From contig JAFQDM010000025.1 of assembly GCA_017416065.1 (NCBI GenBank), forward strand, positions 1-64,000: a stretch of DNA of 64,000 nt, written 5' to 3'. Position 1 is the stretch's first letter. Every line of letters begins with the position of its first letter. The position numbers and the translations under genes were made by a program. Origin of the DNA: Ruminococcus sp. (GTDB lineage Bacteria > Bacillota > Clostridia > Oscillospirales > Acutalibacteraceae). Below are positions 59,582 to 64,000 of this stretch, in pieces. The notes beneath the pieces are model-generated. The model worked only from the letters and a program-made list of their open reading frames with translations. It was not told the origin of the DNA and searched no databases.

Positions 59582-60832
59582 TTATAGATTGCCGATTCTG
59601 ATAGCAGAAGCTACCTTAATGCCTGCGCTCTCAAGCTCAGCCTGTGCCTTGAGAATGTCGCCGTAGGGCATTTCATTCTCTGTCACAAAGGCAAACTCAG
59701 AAGCATCTGCATCTGCTCTTGTAAGACGGGTAATACCGCCAAAAACATCCTGTGCTTTATTATATGCAGCGTCTGCATCCTGTGAGATACAGCGCAGATA
59801 TATCTTAGTAAGTGACTCCTTGTAGTCTGCAATGCAATCCTCGCCCTTTGTGTCTACCCAGAAGAGGCGCTTTCTGGCCTTCAGGTGCTTGCAGCAATCC
59901 ACCACGTCTGCCACAACTGCAGAGGCTGTGGGAAGCTTACCAGCGCCCTTGCCGTAGAACACAACGTCGCCTGTGCAGTCGCCGCGCACCATAATGCCGT
60001 TGAACACGTCGTTTATGTTTGCAAGCTGGCTTGTGCAGGGCACAAACATGGGAGCAACCACAATATCCATAAGTCCGGACTCCAGAAGCTTACATTTGCC
60101 GATAAGCTTAACAACTCCGCCCCAGGATGCGGCATACTCAACGTCCTCAAGGGCGATCTTCGTGATGCCCTCTGTATGTACGTTGTCAGGATAGATATGC
60201 TTGCCGTATGCAAGAGAAGCAAGAATACAGATCTTGCGGCATGCATCGTGACCCTCAACGTCAGCCTCGGGATTACGCTCTGCGTAGCCCAGGTCCTGAG
60301 CCAGCTTCAGAGCCTCGTCAAAAGGCATATTCTCATTGATCATCTTGGTCAGGATGAAGTTTGTGGTACCGTTGAGGATACCTGCGATCTCGTCTACCAT
60401 ATTGGCAACAAGGCACTGGTTGATGGGGCGCAGAATGGGAATTCCGCCGCCAACGCTTGCCTCAAAGAGATAGTTTGCATTGTTGTCCTTTGCAAGCTGC
60501 AGCAGCTCTGCACCGTGACGTGCAACAAGCTCTTTGTTGGAGGTTACAACGCTCTTGCCCTCTGCAAGGCAGCGCTTTGTGAACTCATAGGCAGGGTTTA
60601 CTCCGCCCATGGTCTCAATAACCACGCGAACCTCTCTGTCACTTGCAATATCCTCGAAGTCCTTTGTGAATCTGTCAGCAAGAGGACTCTCGGGGAATTC
60701 TCTTAGATCGAGAATATGTTTGAGATAGATCTCTTCGCCAATAGAGGAGAAGAGCTTCTGTTTATGGGTTGTGAGTATTTCGGCTACACCTGAGCCTACC
60801 ACTCCGTGTCCCATTAATGCTACTGAAATCAT
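59582..60832 (-). CDS. hom: homoserine dehydrogenase
   Basis: 416 residues. NAD(P)-binding VALMGHGVVGSGVAEIL at the start, then SVVTSNKELVARHGAEL, FEASVGGGIPILRPI, GILNGTTNFILTKM, and DLGYAERNPEADVEGHDACRK with the catalytic Lys/Asp region. A C-terminal ACT domain (LTKIYLRCISQDA...) suggests threonine control. Upstream gene of the hom-lysC pair; AAAGGGG precedes the ATG, and a TATAAT is seen about 20 nt upstream. Confidence 0.96.
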   Translation of the reverse strand: MISVALMGHGVVGSGVAEILTTHKQKLFSSIGEEIYLKHILDLREFPESPLADRFTKDFEDIASDREVRVVIETMGGVNPAYEFTKRCLAEGKSVVTSNKELVARHGAELLQLAKDNNANYLFEASVGGGIPILRPINQCLVANMVDEIAGILNGTTNFILTKMINENMPFDEALKLAQDLGYAERNPEADVEGHDACRKICILASLAYGKHIYPDNVHTEGITKIALEDVEYAASWGGVVKLIGKCKLLESGLMDIVVAPMFVPCTSQLANINDVFNGIMVRGDCTGDVVFYGKGAGKLPTASAVVADVVDCCKHLKARKRLFWVDTKGEDCIADYKESLTKIYLRCISQDADAAYNKAQDVFGGITRLTRADADASEFAFVTENEMPYGDILKAQAELESAGIKVASAIRIGNL

Positions 60833-60911
60833 CGTTTGTACCCCTTTATTATAGCATTTTCAAAATTTATTGTTGCCGATCAAAAAGCCAATGCCTCGAT
60901 CGGGAGAAAAC

Positions 60912-63224
60912 TTATTGTCCCGTAAATCCTTCTACGGGGTCTGTTGTTCCCGCCTCTATGGAATCAGAGGGCACGGTGGGAATGTCAATTGCAATACCGA
61001 TGGTTGCCTGAGTGGCAGTTTCCGTAGACTCTGTGGAGCCTGTGGTGCCTGTGGGAGCCGTAGTCTCGTCTTCGTCAGAGCTGATATTGGGCCCTGCATG
61101 AGATACACAGTCAGAGGGGAGCCTGTCGCTGTCGTACCAACCCCATCTTGTATCCTTGCAGATATCTGTTGCAAGCTTGCCTGTGTGTGTGCAGTACTCC
61201 AGGTATTCAATGCCTGAAGAAAGGTCAAACTCCTTGTACTCCTTATCCTCAAGGTATCTTGACATTACGTCAGAGAAGGTATCTGCCGCAACCATGGTAC
61301 CGGGTGACCAGATTCGCTCGGGATCGTCAAAACCCGTCCACACCGCAAGGGTGGCATAGGGTGAGCCTCCGCAGAACCAGCTGTCCTTGTCGTCGTTGGT
61401 TGTACCTGTTTTACCTGCGATCTCCCAGCCGTAAACGTTAGCATAGGCGGCTGTGGTGTGCATACAGTTCTCAACGTTGTATTTAAGCAAACGATTCATA
61501 ATGGATGCCGTATCCGAAGAATAGACCTGAACGGGAATATTGTTGCGGTTATCAATCAGCACCTTATCGTTTCTGTCTGTTACATAATAATAGGTATAGG
61601 GCTTGTAGTAAAGTCCGCCGTTGCCGATGTAGGTGTAAGCCGCCGCCATCTCGCGAACTGTAACTCCGCCATTCATTCCTCCAAGGGAGAATGCGGCAAT
61701 TGAGTATCTGTCCTCGTCAACGTTAAGGTTATCAAAGCCCATATATGCAGTTGCGTGGTCATATGCGGCAGTTGCACCGCCAATCATTTCAATGGTATTA
61801 GCGGCACAGCGGTTGGAGGACCACTCAATGGCATCCACCAGGAAGAGTCCGTGCTTATGCTCTGTTGCATACCAGTTGTTGGGGCCCAAAGTGCCGTCTG
61901 AGTAAACCCAGCTCTCAAGAGGCTGGTCAGAAACTGCAGAGGACCAATGAAGCTGGCCGTTGTCCACCGCCTTGGCGTAAGCCACAACGGGCTTTATGGA
62001 TGAACCGGGCTGAAGTACTGACATGGTTGCTCTGTCAAACACCAGGTTTCCGTCCTTGGGGTTGGAGCTTCCCACGGTGGCAATAACTCTGCCCGTGTAA
62101 TCCATCAGGGTCATACCTATCTCAAGCTCGGGATTGTTGGTTTTATCAATATCCCTTGCCTCTTCCTCAATCATCTTCTGAGCATCCAGGTCCATAGCAC
62201 AGTAGATCTTCAGTCCTTCGCTGTAGATCTTATCAAGTGCGGCGGATTCGCTGATATTGTAGTAGGCTGCAAGGTCACGGCTCAGATCAAACACCATCTC
62301 GTCAAAATACCAGTTCTGGATGTTTACGGGAGTATCGTCATCAGAATCGTCGGAATATTCACGGAAGGTCATATTCTTCGATTCTTCCATAGCCTGCTCA
62401 TATTCCTCGTCTGTGATCTTCTCCTGCTGATGCATGGCAAAGAGCACATCCTCACGGCGGATGTAGTTATTTTCGGGATAAATGAGGGGATCCCACTTTG
62501 AGGGATTCTGGGTAATACCCGCAATAGCGGCACATTCTGCAATGGAGCAATCGCCGATATCCTTACCAAAATATCTCTGGGCAGCAGCCTGAACTCCCTG
62601 GCAGCTTCCGCCGAAGTTTACAACGTTCAGATAAGCCTCAATTATCTCATCCTTGGTGTATTCTTTTTCAACCTTCAGAGCCTTAACTATCTCTCTGATC
62701 TTTCTGTTAATGCTTACCTCGTCATCCTCTGTCAGGTTCTTGATAAGCTGCTGGGTCAGAGTAGATGCACCAAAGGAGTCGTCTCCTCCTGCAAGGTTCA
62801 GCATAGCCTCGCCGGTTCTCAGCCAGTCAACGCCCTTGTGGTCATAGAATCTCTTATCCTCAATGGCAATGATGGCGTCAGGCATAGCCTTGGGCATCTG
62901 GTTATAGTCCACCCAAACACGGTTTTCCGTTCCGTACAGGGTCTGATATTCATAGAATTCATCCGTTTCGGGATCCTGCACGTAGACAAAGCTTGAAAGA
63001 TTCAGGGAACGGGCATCAAGGTCAATACCCGAGGGCTGAGCTGCCAAGTCCATCACATAGAACAGAACGTTAAAGCAAACAATTACACCTGCAACAAAAA
63101 ACACAAGCAGCAAGGTAAGCAATGCTTTAAGCAGCCCAAATCCCACAGACTTTAAAATCCCGGGAACAACACTGCTCTGTGCTTCATCCTTTGCACGGTA
63201 ATTGCTTATGTCGGTTTTACGCAT
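60912..63224 (-). CDS. class A penicillin-binding protein (PBP1A-like)
   Basis: 770 residues. A cytoplasmic basic start, a membrane helix at about 30-52, then the GT51 domain (about 100-270: IIAIEDKRFYDHKGVDWLRTG, GASTLTQQLIKNL, IEAYLNVVNFGG). The transpeptidase domain has SSIK (PGSSIKPVVAYAKA), SSN (EWSSNRCAANTI) and KTG (IAGKTGTTND). It ends in a Thr/Ser-rich tail of about 60 residues (TTAPTGTTGSTEST), as in several Firmicutes. It polymerises and crosslinks peptidoglycan and is a beta-lactam target. AAAGGAGG precedes the ATG. Confidence 0.95.
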   Translation of the reverse strand: MRKTDISNYRAKDEAQSSVVPGILKSVGFGLLKALLTLLLVFFVAGVIVCFNVLFYVMDLAAQPSGIDLDARSLNLSSFVYVQDPETDEFYEYQTLYGTENRVWVDYNQMPKAMPDAIIAIEDKRFYDHKGVDWLRTGEAMLNLAGGDDSFGASTLTQQLIKNLTEDDEVSINRKIREIVKALKVEKEYTKDEIIEAYLNVVNFGGSCQGVQAAAQRYFGKDIGDCSIAECAAIAGITQNPSKWDPLIYPENNYIRREDVLFAMHQQEKITDEEYEQAMEESKNMTFREYSDDSDDDTPVNIQNWYFDEMVFDLSRDLAAYYNISESAALDKIYSEGLKIYCAMDLDAQKMIEEEARDIDKTNNPELEIGMTLMDYTGRVIATVGSSNPKDGNLVFDRATMSVLQPGSSIKPVVAYAKAVDNGQLHWSSAVSDQPLESWVYSDGTLGPNNWYATEHKHGLFLVDAIEWSSNRCAANTIEMIGGATAAYDHATAYMGFDNLNVDEDRYSIAAFSLGGMNGGVTVREMAAAYTYIGNGGLYYKPYTYYYVTDRNDKVLIDNRNNIPVQVYSSDTASIMNRLLKYNVENCMHTTAAYANVYGWEIAGKTGTTNDDKDSWFCGGSPYATLAVWTGFDDPERIWSPGTMVAADTFSDVMSRYLEDKEYKEFDLSSGIEYLEYCTHTGKLATDICKDTRWGWYDSDRLPSDCVSHAGPNISSDEDETTAPTGTTGSTESTETATQATIGIAIDIPTVPSDSIEAGTTDPVEGFTGQ

Positions 63225-63477
63225 GTGAACATCCTCCTTTGAGAGTCATAGGAAGCGAACATCAATCTGCCTTCGGGCACAAATGCTCCGCATCAAAACA
63301 CAGTTACATTGTTGCACATTAAGGCCGATTATAATCATACATCTGCTATTATACCACCAAATATGGAAAAATTAAAGTTTTTTTAATATAAATATATATT
63401 TTCTTATAAACTGTCAGTATGCAGTATGAATATTACATCTTTTTTGTGAAAAAATAACGGCGAAGGTGTGATATTAT

Positions 63478-63810
63478 ATGAAACTGAATATAAAAAAACT
63501 GTTCTTCATTACGGCAATCACCGTGACCGCCTGTGTTTTAGCCTCAGGCGCCATAAAAGCAATCACAACTGAGCCTGAGAAAACTCCGCAAATCACCGCC
63601 TCTGAAGAAACAGAGCCTCAGAACACATACGTTCTCACTCAGAAGCACGGCAGAATAGTTGCCTACATCAAGGGTGTGGAGATTCCCTACATCGAGACCA
63701 CCACCGCAGTAAACTCCCTGCCCTATGACGTACAGGAAAAGCTCAAAAAGGGAATAGAGTTCAATTCGCTCTCCGACCTCAAAGCCCTTATGAACGAATA
63801 CTGCAGCTAA
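63478..63810 (+). CDS. small membrane/secreted protein with BofC-like C-terminal domain
   Basis: 110 residues. One N-terminal membrane segment (KLFFITAITVTACVLASGAI), a short Thr/Pro linker, and a C-terminal domain YVLTQKHGRIVAYIKGVEIPYIETTTAVNSLPYDVQEKLKKGIEFNSLSDLKALMNEY. The LP..D...L..GI pattern is like the BofC C-terminal domain, known from the sigma-K checkpoint in Bacillus spores, so a sporulation role is likely but not shown. AAGGTG precedes the ATG. Confidence 0.75.
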   Translation: MKLNIKKLFFITAITVTACVLASGAIKAITTEPEKTPQITASEETEPQNTYVLTQKHGRIVAYIKGVEIPYIETTTAVNSLPYDVQEKLKKGIEFNSLSDLKALMNEYCS

Positions 63811-63867
63811 AACCACAGCAAATATTTCCTGAATAAAAAGTCTCAGCGTGCACAAAATAACATTGCG

Positions 63868-64000
63868 ATGACAAAGAAGAAGTTCAAGTCTCGCAAGCCC
63901 GGCAAAAAGTCCGGGGCACAGCAAACCCAAAGGGTGTTCTTCAAAGAGATACAAAGCACAGGCAACCCTCATATATCAGGGGCAGACCTTATTTTGAAAA
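63868..64000 (+). CDS. possible 5' end of a gene running off the window
   Basis: An open frame from ATG 63868 to the window end. It starts MTKKKFKSRKPGKKSG and continues RVFFKEIQSTGNPHISGADL. It is Lys/Arg-rich and could be the start of a nucleic-acid-binding protein, but no ribosome site is clear and no family is recognised. It is in the same frame as the BofC-like gene after its TAA, with 57 nt between. Confidence 0.35.
   Translation, partial: MTKKKFKSRKPGKKSGAQQTQRVFFKEIQSTGNPHISGADLILK

Overview
The window looks like a chromosomal segment of an endospore-forming Clostridia bacterium of the Ruminococcus/Oscillospiraceae type. This rests on a sporulation sigma factor (sigG), a GerA/SpoVAF-type germination protein, a BofC-like protein, IreB, a YerC/TrpR-like regulator, and several secreted proteins with type I dockerins joined by Thr-Glu-Pro linkers. 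No species is assigned.

Layout. 1-2.3 kb: two minus-strand tRNAs (Asp, truncated by the window edge, and Val), hslO, a methyltransferase and a YerC-like regulator. 2.4-6.2 kb: a BlaI-type repressor with a giant M56 membrane sensor protease. A second, smaller BlaI/M56 pair lies at 10.8-12.5 kb on the other strand. 6.2-7.1 kb: repeat-rich gap. 7.1-8.8 kb: sigG and a divergent ZIP metal transporter. 8.9-10.5 kb: an LRR-dockerin protein followed, in frame behind a stop codon, by a starch-binding-like module. 12.7-20 kb: rmuC, an S1-domain protein, a cohesin-like secreted protein, two tandem cyclophilin lipoproteins, a HAD phosphatase and an acyltransferase. 20-24 kb: another repeat block and a multidomain dockerin alpha-amylase. 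24.3-28.3 kb: potA-potB-potCD polyamine uptake operon with permease and binding protein fused. 28.4-32.5 kb: alpha/beta hydrolase, ireB, a small conserved gene, a dockerin protein and a DtxR/MntR regulator, with two different hairpin-array repeats between them. 32.6-36.9 kb: a DUF4143 ATPase and the feo iron operon with two matching operator palindromes. 37-44.8 kb: O-antigen-ligase-like protein, CofE-like ligase, and a minus-strand alr-polA-phosphatase-rimI run. 44.9-56 kb: a tightly overlapping minus-strand phage-like cassette. 56.2-56.8 kb: a SLOG-domain gene behind a highly structured leader. 56.9-64 kb: spoVAF/gerA-like gene, lysC and hom, a class A PBP, and a BofC-like gene.

How the parts fit. 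The dockerin proteins (amylase, LRR protein, DEASK-repeat protein) and the cohesin-like anchored protein suggest a cell-surface starch/glycan-degrading assembly. The DtxR-like regulator and the GTTAGC-N4-GCTAAC palindromes suggest metal control of feo. sigG, the gerA-family gene and the BofC-like gene belong to sporulation.

The most unusual locus is the phage-like cassette. It keeps terminase, portal, protease, capsid, connectors, LysM protein, hub, spike, gp25, baseplate J, a DUF2313-like protein and a fibre. It has no tail sheath, tape measure, integrase, replication or lysis gene in the window, and every frame is intact. That is what a domesticated, very-short-tailed particle or gene-transfer-agent-like element would look like, but this is inference. 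The second notable locus is the 153-nt structured leader or RNA next to it. The third is three families of hairpin-built dispersed repeats whose stems vary in sequence while keeping complementarity.
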